Source: Xaviernesmea oryzae (GTDB taxonomy: Bacteria > Pseudomonadota > Alphaproteobacteria > Rhizobiales > Rhizobiaceae). From it: a stretch of 64,000 nucleotides of DNA. A program made the translations under genes and the position numbers. Of the stretch, positions 43,699 through 52,636 are shown piece after piece. The notes below the pieces were generated by a model that searched no databases, had not been told where the DNA came from, and worked only from the letters and a program-made list of their open reading frames with translations. The stretch covers positions 892,001-956,000 of the forward strand of contig NZ_FXAF01000006.1 in the NCBI RefSeq assembly GCF_900177415.1, written 5' to 3'. The stretch's first letter is position 1. Every line of letters starts with the position of its first letter.

Positions 43699-44178
43699 TT
43701 GCTCGCTCGTTTCGACGTTGTACTTGCCGGCCCTCGTCAAGGCCGTGCCGGAAGGATCGTCTCCACCCGTGAAATCAGCCTTATATTAGGGGTACCTTAC
43801 GCAAGACTTGCCATTCCGACGGACGTTGCCTTTCCCGAAGCAAATACGCTGCGCCGGCGGAGAGCCCACTATTTCCCGAAACGTGGTAAACAAGTCGTTA
43901 ATCGGCGTAAAAATTTAACCTTTTTGACGCGAACGTTCATGCATAGAGGGTGATGACGTGCCGCCTGCCGGCCCTGATCTTCTTGCCCGCTCGTTCCGGT
44001 GCCGCAGCATTCCTCCCCGCAAGGCTGTGGGCGGAGCGGAGCCGCAGCGGCGATAAGTCGGCGATTTTCGCCGCGTCGCATTTGACGTTTACGCAAACGT
44101 CAATTATTCATGGTAAAGGAAATCCGGACCCCGCTACGAGTCGAAGGTCCGGGACGAGGATATGGAGGAAGCTCGACC
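43699..44178. other. 480-bp intergenic region between podJ and the acyl-CoA dehydrogenase gene
   Basis: No gene is seen. It must hold the divergent promoters of podJ and the fatty-acid cluster. It contains TAAA-N7-TTAA (43887-43901), close to a CtrA-type site, and a perfect palindrome at 44082-44103 (separate entry). A run of AT-rich sequence (about 43895-43925) is unusual for this GC-rich window. Confidence 0.6.
44082..44103. promoter_or_regulatory. 22-bp palindrome upstream of the beta-oxidation cluster
   Basis: TTGACGTTT (44082-44090) and AAACGTCAA (44095-44103) are exact inverted repeats around ACGC, ending 75 bp before the acyl-CoA dehydrogenase start. The sequence resembles sites proposed for MerR-family regulators of acyl-CoA catabolism in proteobacteria (TTGACGT...ACGTCAA type); the regulator is not in the window. 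Confidence 0.65.
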
Positions 44179-45972
44179 ATGCCAGTGTACAAGGCGCCGG
44201 TGAACGACACGCTTTTCATCTTGAACGATGTGCTGGGACTGGAGCGCTACGGCAATCTGCCGGGTTTTGCCGATGCCACGCCGGACATGCTGGAAGCGAT
44301 CGTCGGCGAGGCGGCCAAGGTGGCGGAGGACGTGCTTTTCCCGCTCAACCTGCCGGGTGACCAGGAAGGCTGCACGCGTCATGACGACGGCACGGTCTCG
44401 GTGCCGAAGGGCTTCAAGGAAGCCTACGACCAGTATTGCCAGGGCGGCTGGATCGGCCTTGCCGTTCCGCCGGAATTCGGCGGCCAGGGCCTGCCCTACA
44501 CGCTGCATGCCGCCGTCGGCGAATACATGTCGTCCGCCAACATGTCGCTGATGATGTATCCGGGCCTGACACAAGGCGCGATCGCCGCCATCCTCGTCCA
44601 CGGTTCGGACGAGCAGAAAGAGACCTATCTGCCGAAGATGGTGGAGGGCACCTGGTCGGGCACCATGAACCTCACTGAGCCCCATTGCGGCACCGATCTC
44701 GGCCTCCTGCGCACCCGCGCCGTGCCGAACGGCGACGGCAGCTACAGGATCTCCGGTCAGAAGATATTCATCTCCGCCGGCGAGCACGGCATGACGGACA
44801 ACATCATCCACCTGGTGCTCGCCCGCATCGAGGGCGCCCCGGAAGGCACCAAGGGCATCTCGCTCTTCATCGTGCCGAAGTTCATGGTCGGGGAAGACGG
44901 TTCGCTTGGGAAGCGCAACGGCGTTTCCTGCGGCGCGATCGAGCACAAGATGGGCATTCACGGCAACGCCACCTGCGTCATGAACTATGACGAGGCGACC
45001 GGCTACCTGATCGGCGCCGAGAACAAGGGCCTTGCCGCCATGTTCGTGATGATGAACGAGGCCCGCCTCGGCGTCGGCCTGCAGGGCCTTGCGATCGCCG
45101 AGACGGCATACCAGAACGCCGCCGGCTATGCGCGCGAACGCATCCAGGGCCGCTCGCTCTCCGGCCCGAAGAACCCGAACGGCAAGGCGGACCCGATCAT
45201 CGTCCATCCGGATATCCGCCGCTCGCTGATGACCATCCGCGCCTTCAACGAGGCCGGCCGCGCCTTCCTGCTCTGGACCGCGCTGAAATCCGACATCGCC
45301 CACCGCTCGGAAGACGAGAAGGAGCGGCAGAACGCCGACGATCTGCTCGGTCTCGCCACCCCCATCCTCAAGGGCGTCATGACCGACAAGGGCTTCGAGC
45401 ATGCCGTCATGGCCCAGCAGGTCTTCGGCGGCCACGGCTATATCGAAGAGCACGGCATGAGCCAGTATGTGCGCGATGCCCGCATCACCATGATCTACGA
45501 AGGCGCCAACGGCATCCAGGCGCTCGATCTGGTCGGCCGCAAGCTGGCGCTGAACGGCGGCCGCGCCGCCATGGCCTTCTTCAAGGAGATCGGCGATTTC
45601 TGCGAGGAAAACCGCGCCGACGAGCAGATGTCCTTCTACACCAAGCATCTGAAGAAGGGCTTGAACGACCTGCAGGCCGCAACCATGTGGTTCATGCAGA
45701 ACGCCATGGCCAAGCCCGACAATGCCGGCGCCGGCTCGACCGATTACATGCACCTCTTCGGCCTCGTCACGCTCGGCTACATGTGGGCCAAGATCGCCAA
45801 GGCGGCCCAGGAGAAGCTTGCCGCCGGCGACGCCCGGGAGGACTATCTGAAGAACAAGCTGGTCACCGCGAAGTTCTTCATGGAGAAGATCATGCCCGAG
45901 ACGGCTCTCCGCAAGGCCCGCATCGAGGCCGGCGCCGATACGGTGATGGAACTGGCGGCTGAGGCGTTTTGA
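44179..45972 (+). CDS. Acyl-CoA dehydrogenase (long, FadE-like form)
   Basis: FAD enzyme for the first step of beta-oxidation, 597 residues, with the extra N-terminal ([19 protein letters not shown]) and C-terminal domains of the 'acyl-CoA dehydrogenase C-terminal domain-containing' group. FAD/substrate motifs are [56 protein letters not shown] and [18 protein letters not shown]; the last carries the position of the catalytic Glu. ATG 44179 has GGAGGAA eight bases upstream. Thiolase and bifunctional FadJ-type genes follow co-directionally. Confidence 0.95.
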   Translation: MPVYKAPVNDTLFILNDVLGLERYGNLPGFADATPDMLEAIVGEAAKVAEDVLFPLNLPGDQEGCTRHDDGTVSVPKGFKEAYDQYCQGGWIGLAVPPEFGGQGLPYTLHAAVGEYMSSANMSLMMYPGLTQGAIAAILVHGSDEQKETYLPKMVEGTWSGTMNLTEPHCGTDLGLLRTRAVPNGDGSYRISGQKIFISAGEHGMTDNIIHLVLARIEGAPEGTKGISLFIVPKFMVGEDGSLGKRNGVSCGAIEHKMGIHGNATCVMNYDEATGYLIGAENKGLAAMFVMMNEARLGVGLQGLAIAETAYQNAAGYARERIQGRSLSGPKNPNGKADPIIVHPDIRRSLMTIRAFNEAGRAFLLWTALKSDIAHRSEDEKERQNADDLLGLATPILKGVMTDKGFEHAVMAQQVFGGHGYIEEHGMSQYVRDARITMIYEGANGIQALDLVGRKLALNGGRAAMAFFKEIGDFCEENRADEQMSFYTKHLKKGLNDLQAATMWFMQNAMAKPDNAGAGSTDYMHLFGLVTLGYMWAKIAKAAQEKLAAGDAREDYLKNKLVTAKFFMEKIMPETALRKARIEAGADTVMELAAEAF

Positions 45973-45981
45973 TTGGAACTA

Positions 45982-46110
45982 CCCCCTCTGGCCTGCCGGC
46001 CATCTCCCCCACAAGGGGGGAGAAGACAGGCGGCAACCGCTTGCCTTGAATGGGCGTCGGCGGAGCGGCGGGGTTAAGCCCTCCCCCTTGTGGGGAGGGT
46101 TTGGGAGGGG
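45982..46110. repeat. Mosaic palindromic repeat, second type, copy D
   Basis: The left part reads CCCCCTCTGGCCTGCCGGCC followed by ATCTCCCCCACAAGGGGGGAG; the right part is CCCTCCCCCTTGTGGGGAGGG. The CCCCCTCTGnCCTGCCGGnC opening is shared with copy E at 50008-50170. Further inverted segments (GCTTGCCTTGA near 46043 and TCGAGGCAAGG near 46132) surround the right part, enlarging the foldable unit. It fills the gap between the dehydrogenase and thiolase genes. Confidence 0.75.
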
Positions 46111-46181
46111 TCTTCTCTCCCGCTTTGATATCGAGGCAAGGTAAATTGCCGCCCCCAAAGGGTAACGGGAGAGATGACACC

Positions 46182-47390
46182 ATGACCGAAGTCTTCATTT
46201 ACGACCATGTGCGCACCCCGCGCGGTCGCGGCAAGAAGGACGGCAGCCTGCACGAGGTGCCCTCCGTCCGCCTCGCCGCCAGGACGCTGGAGGCGATCCG
46301 CGACCGGAACGGCCTCGACACCGCCACGGTGGACGACATCATCATGGGCTGCGTCGACCCGGTCATGGATGCCGGCGCCGTCATCCCCAAGGCCGCCGCC
46401 TTCGAGGCCGGTTATTCCACCCGCGCTCCCGGCATGCAGATCTCCCGCTTCTGCGCCTCGGGCCTCGATGCCGTGAACTTCGCGGCCGGCAAGATCGCCG
46501 CCGGCTCCGACGACATCGTCATCGCCGGCGGCGTGGAGAGCATGTCCCGCGTCGGCATGGGCATGTCCGGCGGCGCCTGGTACATGGACCCGTCGGTCAA
46601 TTTCCCCGCCTATTTCATGCCGCAGGGCGTCTCGGCCGATCTCATCGCCACCAAATACGGCTTTACCCGCGACGATGTCGACGCCTATGCCGTCGAGAGC
46701 CAGAAGCGCGCCGGCAAGGCCTGGGAGGCCGGCTACTTCAAGAACTCCGTCATCCCCGTGAAGGACCAGAACGGCCTCACCATCCTCGACCGCGACGAGC
46801 ACATGCGCCCGGAAACGGACATGCAGGCGCTCGCCTCGCTCAATCCCTCCTTCCAGATGCCGGGCGAAATGGGCGGCTTCGAAGCCGTCGGCATCCAGGC
46901 CCATCCGGAAATCGAGCGCATCAACTATGTCCACCACGCCGGCAATTCGTCGGGCATCGTCGATGGCGCCGCCGCCGTCCTGATCGGCTCGAAGGCCGGC
47001 GGCGAGAGCATGAACCTGAAACCCCGCGCCCGTATAAAGGCCTTCGCCAATATCGGCTCCGATCCGGCGCTGATGCTGACCGGCCCGGTCGACGTCACCG
47101 AAAAGCTCCTGAAACGCTCCGGCATGAAGCTCTCCGATATCGACCTCTTCGAGCTCAACGAAGCCTTCGCCGCCGTCGTCCTGCGCTATATGCAGGCCTT
47201 CGACATCGGCCACGACCGGATCAACGTCAACGGCGGCGCGATCGCCATGGGCCACCCGCTCGGCGCCACCGGCGCGATGATTTTGGGTACCGTTCTGGAC
47301 GAGCTGGAACGCCGCGATCTCAACACCGCGCTCGTCACCCTCTGCATCGGCGCCGGCATGGGCACGGCGACGGTGATCGAGAGAGTTTGA
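46182..47390 (+). CDS. Acetyl-CoA C-acyltransferase (thiolase)
   Basis: Final enzyme of the beta-oxidation cycle, releasing acetyl-CoA, 402 residues. The acyl-enzyme Cys91 is in SRFCASGLDAVN, and the second active-site set is NGGAIAMGHPLGATG (His) and TLCIGAGMGTA (Cys). VAGGVESMSRVGMG-type sequence (here IAGGVESMSRVGMG) is standard. ATG 46182 follows GGGAGAGATGACACC. It is the middle gene of the dehydrogenase, thiolase, FadJ-type cluster, so degradative rather than biosynthetic use is likely. Confidence 0.95.
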   Translation: MTEVFIYDHVRTPRGRGKKDGSLHEVPSVRLAARTLEAIRDRNGLDTATVDDIIMGCVDPVMDAGAVIPKAAAFEAGYSTRAPGMQISRFCASGLDAVNFAAGKIAAGSDDIVIAGGVESMSRVGMGMSGGAWYMDPSVNFPAYFMPQGVSADLIATKYGFTRDDVDAYAVESQKRAGKAWEAGYFKNSVIPVKDQNGLTILDRDEHMRPETDMQALASLNPSFQMPGEMGGFEAVGIQAHPEIERINYVHHAGNSSGIVDGAAAVLIGSKAGGESMNLKPRARIKAFANIGSDPALMLTGPVDVTEKLLKRSGMKLSDIDLFELNEAFAAVVLRYMQAFDIGHDRINVNGGAIAMGHPLGATGAMILGTVLDELERRDLNTALVTLCIGAGMGTATVIERV

Positions 47391-47398
47391 GGGGCTGG

Positions 47399-47522
47399 CC
47401 CCCTCATCCGCCCTTCGGGCACCTTCTCCCCGAGGGGAGAAGGATAAGGGCCGCAACGCTTCCGATCCTCCTCTCCCCTCGGGGAGAGGGTGGCCGAGCG
47501 AAGCGGAGGCCGGGCGAGGGGG
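47399..47522. repeat. RIME-like composite palindrome, copy C (inverted relative to A and B)
   Basis: Begins CCCCCTCATCCGCCC, then GGGCACCTTCTCCCCGAGGGGAGAAGG, a spacer, and CCTCTCCCCTCGGGGAGAGGG, ending GGGCGAGGGGG. The order of the two halves is the reverse complement of copies A and B. It lies between the thiolase and FadJ-type genes. Confidence 0.8.
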
Positions 47523-47582
47523 CGGCACGGCACGCCACAAGATTTCAAGGCCAGAGAATTTCAGGGAAGAGGAAATCCCGCC

Positions 47583-49799
47583 ATGAGCACCTACAGGAAC
47601 TTCACCGTCGAAACCGATGCGGACGGCATTGCTCTCGTCACCTGGGACATGCCGGAAAAGTCGATGAACGTCTTCACCATGGAGGTGATGGACGAGATCG
47701 AAAAGATCGTCGATGCCACGGTGGCAGACAGCGCCGTCAAGGGCGTCGTCTTCACCTCCGGCAAGTCCTCCTTCTCGGGCGGCGCCGATCTCACCATGAT
47801 CAAGTCCATGTTCTCCATGCTGGAGGAGGAGAAGGCGAGGGATCCGCAGGGCGCGGCGAAGAAGCTCTTCGATGCCGCCGGCCGGATGTCCTGGCTGTGG
47901 CGCAAGATCGAGACGAACGGCAAGCCCTGGGTCTCGGCGATCAACGGCACCTGCATGGGCGGCGCCTTCGAGCTTTCGCTCGCCTGCCACGGCCGCGTCG
48001 CCGCCAGTTCCAAGTCGGTCAAGATAGCGCTCCCGGAAGTGAAAGTGGGCATCTTCCCCGGCGCCGGCGGCACCCAGCGCGTGCCGCGGCTCGCGAACGC
48101 GCAGGATGCCCTGCAGATGATGACCACCGGCCAGAATCTCACCGCCCAGCGCGCCAAGGCCATGGGCCTCGTCCATCAGGTGGTCGAGCCGGCCGAGCTG
48201 ATCAACGCGGCGAAGCAGATGATCAAGGACGGTCTGAAGCCCGTCGCCCCGTGGGACGAGAAGGGTTTCAAGGCCCCCGGCGGCGGCGTCTGGACGCCCG
48301 CCGCGGCGCAGCTCTTCCCGGCCGCCCCCGCCATCCTGCGGCGCGAAACCGGCGGCAATTATCCGGGCGCGCTCGCCATCCTCAAATGCGTCTATGAGGG
48401 CCTGCAGCTCCCCTTCGATACGGCGTTGAAGGTCGAGCAGCGCTATTTCACCGAAATCCTGCAGACCACCGAAGCCTTCTCGATGATCCGCTCGCTCTTC
48501 GTCTCCATGCAGGAGCTCGGCAAGGGCGCCCGCCGCCCGGCCGGCGTCCCGAAGGCGGAGTTCAGACACGTGGGCGTCGTCGGGGCCGGCTTCATGGGCG
48601 CCTCGATCGCCTATGTCACGGCCGCCGCCGGCATTCCCGTCACCCTCATCGACCAGACCCAGGAAGCCGCCGACAAGGGCAAGTCCGTCTCCGAAAAGCT
48701 GGTGGCCGACAGTATCGGTAAGGGCCGCATGACCAAGGAGGAGGGCGAAAAGCTCCTCTCCCTCATCACTCCCACGCCGGATTATTCCGCCCTCTCCGAT
48801 GCGGGCTTCGTCGTCGAAGCGGTCTTCGAGGACCGTGCGGTCAAGAAGGCGGTCATCGAACAGGTGGAGGCGGTCATCCCGCAGACCGCTATCTTCGCCT
48901 CCAACACCTCGACCCTGCCGATCACGGGTCTCGCGGAAAACTCCAGGCGCCCGGACCAGTTCATCGGCGTGCATTTCTTCTCGCCGGTCGAGAAGATGAT
49001 GCTGACCGAGGTGATCCTCGGCGAAAAATCGGGCGACAGGGCGCTCGCCACGGCGCTGGATTACGTCGCGGCGATCAGGAAGACCCCGATCGTCGTCAAC
49101 GATACGCGCGGCTTCTATGTTAACCGCTGCGTCTTCCGCTACATCAACGAAGCCTACGACATGCTGATCGAGGGCGTGCCGGCGGCGATGATCGAGAACG
49201 CCGCCAAGATGGCCGGCATGCCGGTCGGCCCGCTGTCCTTGAACGATGAGGTCGCCGTCGATCTCTCCCAGAAGATCATGAAGGCCTCGATCGCCGATCT
49301 CGGCCCTAACGCCGTCAAGATTGAGCACATGGCGCTCATCGACCAGATGGTCGATGTCTTCGACCGCCGCGGCCGCAAGAACGGCAAGGGTTTCTACGAA
49401 TACCCGGCCAAACCCGCCAAGAAATATCTCTGGCCGGAACTGAAGACCCTCTACCCGCAGAAGAAGGCGGAAGAGATCGACGTCAACACGCTGAAGCAGC
49501 GCCTGCTGGCGACGATCGCCCTCGAAGCCGCCCGCACCATGGAAGAAGGCATCGTGACGGACCCCCGCGAAGCCGATGTCGGCTCCATCCTGGGCTTCGG
49601 CTTCGCCCCCTATACCGGCGGCACGCTCTCCTACATCGACGGCATGGGCGTGAAGAATTTTGTCGCGCTCTGTGAAAAGCTCGCCTCGGCTTACGGCGAC
49701 CACTTCAAGCCGACGGAGCTTTTGAAGGACATGGCGGCGAAGGGCGAGACGTTCTACGGAAGGTTCGATCCGTATGGAGAGGGGAAGAGGGCGGCGTGA
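47583..49799 (+). CDS. Bifunctional enoyl-CoA hydratase / 3-hydroxyacyl-CoA dehydrogenase (FadJ/FadB type)
   Basis: Two middle steps of beta-oxidation in one 738-residue chain. The N-terminal crotonase part (about 1-290) has VFTSGKSSFSGGADLTMIK and the oxyanion segment INGTCMGGAFELSLACHGR, with LPEVKVGIFPGAGGTQR. The dehydrogenase part starts with the Rossmann motif GVVGAGFMGASIAYV near residue 333, then FASNTSTLPITGLA, FIGVHFFSPVEKM and NDTRGFYVNR. ATG 47583 follows AGGAAATCCCGCC. Size and order fit the alpha subunit of the fatty-acid oxidation complex, with the thiolase encoded upstream. Confidence 0.95.
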   Translation: MSTYRNFTVETDADGIALVTWDMPEKSMNVFTMEVMDEIEKIVDATVADSAVKGVVFTSGKSSFSGGADLTMIKSMFSMLEEEKARDPQGAAKKLFDAAGRMSWLWRKIETNGKPWVSAINGTCMGGAFELSLACHGRVAASSKSVKIALPEVKVGIFPGAGGTQRVPRLANAQDALQMMTTGQNLTAQRAKAMGLVHQVVEPAELINAAKQMIKDGLKPVAPWDEKGFKAPGGGVWTPAAAQLFPAAPAILRRETGGNYPGALAILKCVYEGLQLPFDTALKVEQRYFTEILQTTEAFSMIRSLFVSMQELGKGARRPAGVPKAEFRHVGVVGAGFMGASIAYVTAAAGIPVTLIDQTQEAADKGKSVSEKLVADSIGKGRMTKEEGEKLLSLITPTPDYSALSDAGFVVEAVFEDRAVKKAVIEQVEAVIPQTAIFASNTSTLPITGLAENSRRPDQFIGVHFFSPVEKMMLTEVILGEKSGDRALATALDYVAAIRKTPIVVNDTRGFYVNRCVFRYINEAYDMLIEGVPAAMIENAAKMAGMPVGPLSLNDEVAVDLSQKIMKASIADLGPNAVKIEHMALIDQMVDVFDRRGRKNGKGFYEYPAKPAKKYLWPELKTLYPQKKAEEIDVNTLKQRLLATIALEAARTMEEGIVTDPREADVGSILGFGFAPYTGGTLSYIDGMGVKNFVALCEKLASAYGDHFKPTELLKDMAAKGETFYGRFDPYGEGKRAA

Positions 49800-49838
49800 G
49801 CCGCCCCAGCCTGATGACAAACCGTGCTTCCTGCTCGG

Positions 49839-49915
49839 CGTCATCCTCGGCCTTGTGCCGAGGATCTATAAACGCCCATGGTTTGCATATGCTCGGGACA
49901 GGCCCGAGCATGACG
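49839..49915. repeat. Palindromic unit bounded by CGTCAT/ATGACG
   Basis: Two hairpins inside inverted ends: ATCCTCGG (49843-49850) with CCGAGGAT (49858-49865), and ATGCTCGGG (49889-49897) with CCCGAGCAT (49903-49911), all perfect. The ends CGTCAT (49839-49844) and ATGACG (49910-49915) are also inverted. Similar 'CGTCATCCTCGGGCTTG...' units are widespread between genes in alphaproteobacteria. Confidence 0.75.
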
Positions 49916-50007
49916 ATCAGTTGCAAAGATGCCGCCCGGTGATGCGGATGGCGGAGGGCGAGGCGGTCGAGCTTTTCCCGATGATCTTCGGTTTCCGCCC
50001 CCTCTGT

Positions 50008-50170
50008 CCTGCCGGACATCTCCCCCACAGGTGGGGAGATCACAAGCAGCATGATCTTCCCATCTCATTTAGCGTCCGCCGGATAGAACGGTTGATTGTT
50101 TGAGAAAGCCGGCACCCCCATCCGATCTCCCCCCTTGAGGGGGAGATGCCCGGCAGGGCAGAGGGGGGTG
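50008..50170. repeat. Mosaic palindromic repeat, second type, copy E
   Basis: The left end CCCCCTCTGTCCTGCCGGAC, followed by ATCTCCCCCACAGGTGGGGAGAT, faces the right end GATCTCCCCCCTTGAGGGGG, then AGATGCCCGGCAGGGCAGAG and GGGG. The two ends are inverted copies, with about 80 bp of unrelated sequence between them. Shares its left end with copy D. Confidence 0.75.
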
Positions 50171-50332
50171 TCGCCAGGCAAATCAATACCTTGGCGGAAA
50201 TCGGCAGCAAAAATCGCTTCTATTCATCCCCGCCCCCTCGACCCGTGCCTACAATCCGCTTGCTTCCGTCGCCGGAGTGTTTCGCGAGACGTTCGCGGGC
50301 AGGCGGGAGCCGGCGCTTCCATCGGAACCGTA

Positions 50333-50590
50333 ACGTGCGGGGACGGTGGAAGAGGTGAAAGCCATGGAGAGTTCGTCGAAAGACGGGCTTCCCTATCAAG
50401 CCTCCCCCTGGTCGCCAGGCCAGGTTCGGTTGAGCCGTGCAAGTGGCGTAAATGCCACGCAGCGAGGCGAGATGATCACCTGTAGGGGCCGGAAGCCCCG
50501 AGAGAACGCCGAAGGCCACGCGAATGCGGAGCCACATACTAAAATCTACTGAGGTTCCGCATTCGTGTGGGCTCTCCGAAGAAAAAAGCA
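50333..50590 (+). other. Structured region of unknown nature (possible RNA or group II intron relic)
   Basis: This segment carries several foldable elements: CTGG/CCAG around TCG (50408-50418), GTGGC/GCCAC around GTAAAT (50442-50457), GGGGC/GCCCC around CGGAA (50484-50498), and CGAATGCGGA (about 50521-50530) with TCCGCATTCG (50555-50564). GCCACA (50531-50536) can also pair with TGTGGGC (50566-50572), giving a pseudoknot order. The 5' part (GTGCGGGG at 50335, GAGGTGAAAGCC, GTCGAAAGACGGG, GTGCAAGTGGC) recalls domain I of bacterial group II introns, but no domain V or reverse transcriptase is seen. Identity is open: relic intron, non-coding RNA or repeat. Confidence 0.3.
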
Positions 50591-50707
50591 GATCCGGTTC
50601 GCCGGGAAGGGAAATCAGAACCGAACACGGAGCCGGAACCGGCCGCGTGAACGAAACCGCGCGCCGTCGGAACCGTGCCGGAAAAGAGGATCAAGGAGAA
50701 AGGAACG

Positions 50708-51103
50708 ATGGCGAGAAGCGAAGAAGAACGCCGCCGCATCATCGAAGAAGAGAACAGGCAGCCCTATCTGCCGTGGATGACCTGGGGCGAGTTCAGCGCG
50801 TTGCCGGAACGTCAGAAATCTCGTGAACTGCAGAAGTTCAGCCAATATGTCACGACCTATCTCGGCTTCTGGAAGACCTGCGATCTTTCATCCTGCCGCC
50901 GGGCCAAGGCCTGCAGGGGCTTTCTCACGGAGGCGCAATATCGCGCCGAGCCGCGTTACCACGACAGCTTTCCGCCCTGTGTCGGTCCTGGCGGGGCGCG
51001 CCAGCCGGAGGTGCTGGCGGGCATGAGGCGGCTCGGCGGCAGGGAGGAAGACGATGAGCCGAAATACGACGGCAGGCAGCGGGCAGATCGCGAGGCGTGG
51101 TAG
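50708..51103 (+). CDS. Small cysteine-motif hypothetical protein
   Basis: A 131-residue hydrophilic protein from ATG 50708, which has AAGGAGAAAGGAACG upstream. The N-terminal third is charged (EEERRRIIEEEN) and carries PWMTWGEFSALP. The centre has a pattern of four cysteines, WKTCDLSSCRRAKACRG then PPCVGPGG, that is C-x4-C-x5-C followed by one more Cys about 24 residues on, suitable for a metal or structural role. Similar small proteins occur in alphaproteobacteria without assigned function. No signal peptide. It stands alone between the structured region and a convergent enzyme gene. Confidence 0.78.
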   Translation: MARSEEERRRIIEEENRQPYLPWMTWGEFSALPERQKSRELQKFSQYVTTYLGFWKTCDLSSCRRAKACRGFLTEAQYRAEPRYHDSFPPCVGPGGARQPEVLAGMRRLGGREEDDEPKYDGRQRADREAW

Positions 51104-51145
51104 CCTGTTCCGGACCGCCCCATCAGTGCCTCGCGCGAACAGCCC

Positions 51146-52441
51146 TCACGCCTTGTCGAGAGCCATCGTCAGGTCCGCGATCAGGTCGTCCGGGTGCTCG
51201 ATGCCGATCGAAAGCCGGATCGTGCTGTCGAGCACGCCGATCCGCTCCCGCACCTCCGCCGGCACGCCGGAATGGGTCATGGTCGCCGGGTGGCTCGCAA
51301 GCGATTCCGTGCCGCCGAGGCTCACCGCCAGCTTGAGGATCGACAGCGCGTTCAGGAAGCGGAAGGAGGCCGGCTGCCCGCCCTCTATGTCGCCCCGGAT
51401 ATCGAAAGAGAAGGTCGAGCCGCCGCCCGTGCATTGCCGGGCGAAGACCCGTCCGGCCGGCGAGCCGGGATCCTCGAAAGGAAGGTAATGCAGCTTCTTC
51501 ACCTTCGGATGGTCCCGCAGGAAGGCGGCGACGGCCGCCGCATTGGCGTTCGCCTTCTCCATGCGGATCGACAGCGTCTCCAGGCTGCGGCCGAGCATCC
51601 AGCAGGAATGCGGGTCGAGCTGCGTGCCGATCGCGCCCCGCAGCGCCTTCACCTGCCGGACGACCGCCTTGGAGCCGAGCGCGGCGCCGGCGATCAGGTC
51701 CGAATGGCCGCCGACATATTTGGTCAGCGAATAGAGCGAGATGTCGGCCCCGTGCTCGATCGGCCGCTGGAAGACCGGCCCGAGCAGCGTGTTGTCGCAG
51801 GCGATGACCGGCGTGTGCCCCTGCCGCCTGCCGATCGTCTCCGCCACCTGCCGCATCAGCGCGATGTCCACGAGGCTGTTGGTAGGGTTCGCCGGCGTTT
51901 CGATGAGGATCACGGAGACGCGGCCCTTCGCCATCGCCTCTTCCGCGGCCGCGGTGACGGACTGTTCGCTGACGCCGTCCGCAAAGCCCACCGCCGCGAC
52001 GCCGAGGTTGAGGAAGGTTTTCGCAAGCAGCGTCTCGGTGCCCCCGTAGAGCGGCTGGGAGTGAAGGACGCTGTCGCCGGGCCGTACGAAGGTCATCAGC
52101 GTCGTGGCGATCGCCGACATGCCGGAGGAAAAGAGCGCGCAGCTTTCCGTCTGCTCGAAGACCGCCATGCGGTCCTCGACGATCTCGCTGTTCGGGTGGT
52201 TGAAGCGGGAATAGACGAGGCCCGCCCCGGTTCCGGGCGGCGGCTCCCGGCGTCCGGCGACGAAATCGAAGAAGTCGCGGCCCTCTTCGGCCGACTTGAA
52301 GACGAAGGTGGAGGTGAGGAAGACCGGCGGCTTCACGGCCCCTTCGGAAAGCTCCGGGTCGTAGCCGTAGTTCAGCATCTGCGTTTCGGGGTGGAGCCTG
52401 TGATTGCCGATATGCGTCTTGGAAGGATGCGGCGCGGTCAT
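51146..52441 (-). CDS. Cystathionine gamma-synthase-family PLP enzyme
   Basis: A 431-residue Cys/Met-metabolism enzyme. Motifs: [62 protein letters not shown], Schiff-base Lys241 in [17 protein letters not shown], and [17 protein letters not shown]. It is clearly distinct from the MetZ of this window (different active-site loop, longer). Family members include methionine gamma-lyase, cystathionine gamma-lyase and synthase; the reaction cannot be fixed from sequence alone. It is divergent from the mannitol dehydrogenase-type gene, with 195 bp between. Confidence 0.88.
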   Translation of the reverse strand: MTAPHPSKTHIGNHRLHPETQMLNYGYDPELSEGAVKPPVFLTSTFVFKSAEEGRDFFDFVAGRREPPPGTGAGLVYSRFNHPNSEIVEDRMAVFEQTESCALFSSGMSAIATTLMTFVRPGDSVLHSQPLYGGTETLLAKTFLNLGVAAVGFADGVSEQSVTAAAEEAMAKGRVSVILIETPANPTNSLVDIALMRQVAETIGRRQGHTPVIACDNTLLGPVFQRPIEHGADISLYSLTKYVGGHSDLIAGAALGSKAVVRQVKALRGAIGTQLDPHSCWMLGRSLETLSIRMEKANANAAAVAAFLRDHPKVKKLHYLPFEDPGSPAGRVFARQCTGGGSTFSFDIRGDIEGGQPASFRFLNALSILKLAVSLGGTESLASHPATMTHSGVPAEVRERIGVLDSTIRLSIGIEHPDDLIADLTMALDKA

Positions 52442-52636
52442 GGTCGTCTCCTGCGGGTGAGAAGCTGTCCCATGGAAATAAGGCCGCGGGCCGCATTCTC
52501 AAGCGCCGCGGAAAGCACGATATCGGGAGTGGAACGTATGATGCGTGCCGTTGACCGCGCCGTTCCGGCGGGGCTATCACTTTCCCGTCTTGAAACGGGA
52601 GGATGCCCATCGACCGCGGGCATCGATGATGAAAAA

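Larger units (their letters stand above)
49800..50707. other. 0.9-kb gene-free region with repeats and structured sequence
   Basis: No protein-coding gene is convincing here. From left to right it holds a bounded palindromic unit (49839-49915), a type-two mosaic repeat (50008-50170), a plain stretch (50171-50332), a hairpin-rich segment of unknown nature (50333-50590) and the leader of the small cysteine-rich gene (50591-50707). Frames that are open in this interval have no initiation site and no recognisable product. Confidence 0.6.

Noticed and set aside
46074-49844. 1256-codon minus-strand open frame across the beta-oxidation genes
   Set aside because: Covers three recognised enzyme genes and two repeat elements in antisense; no motif and no start signal.
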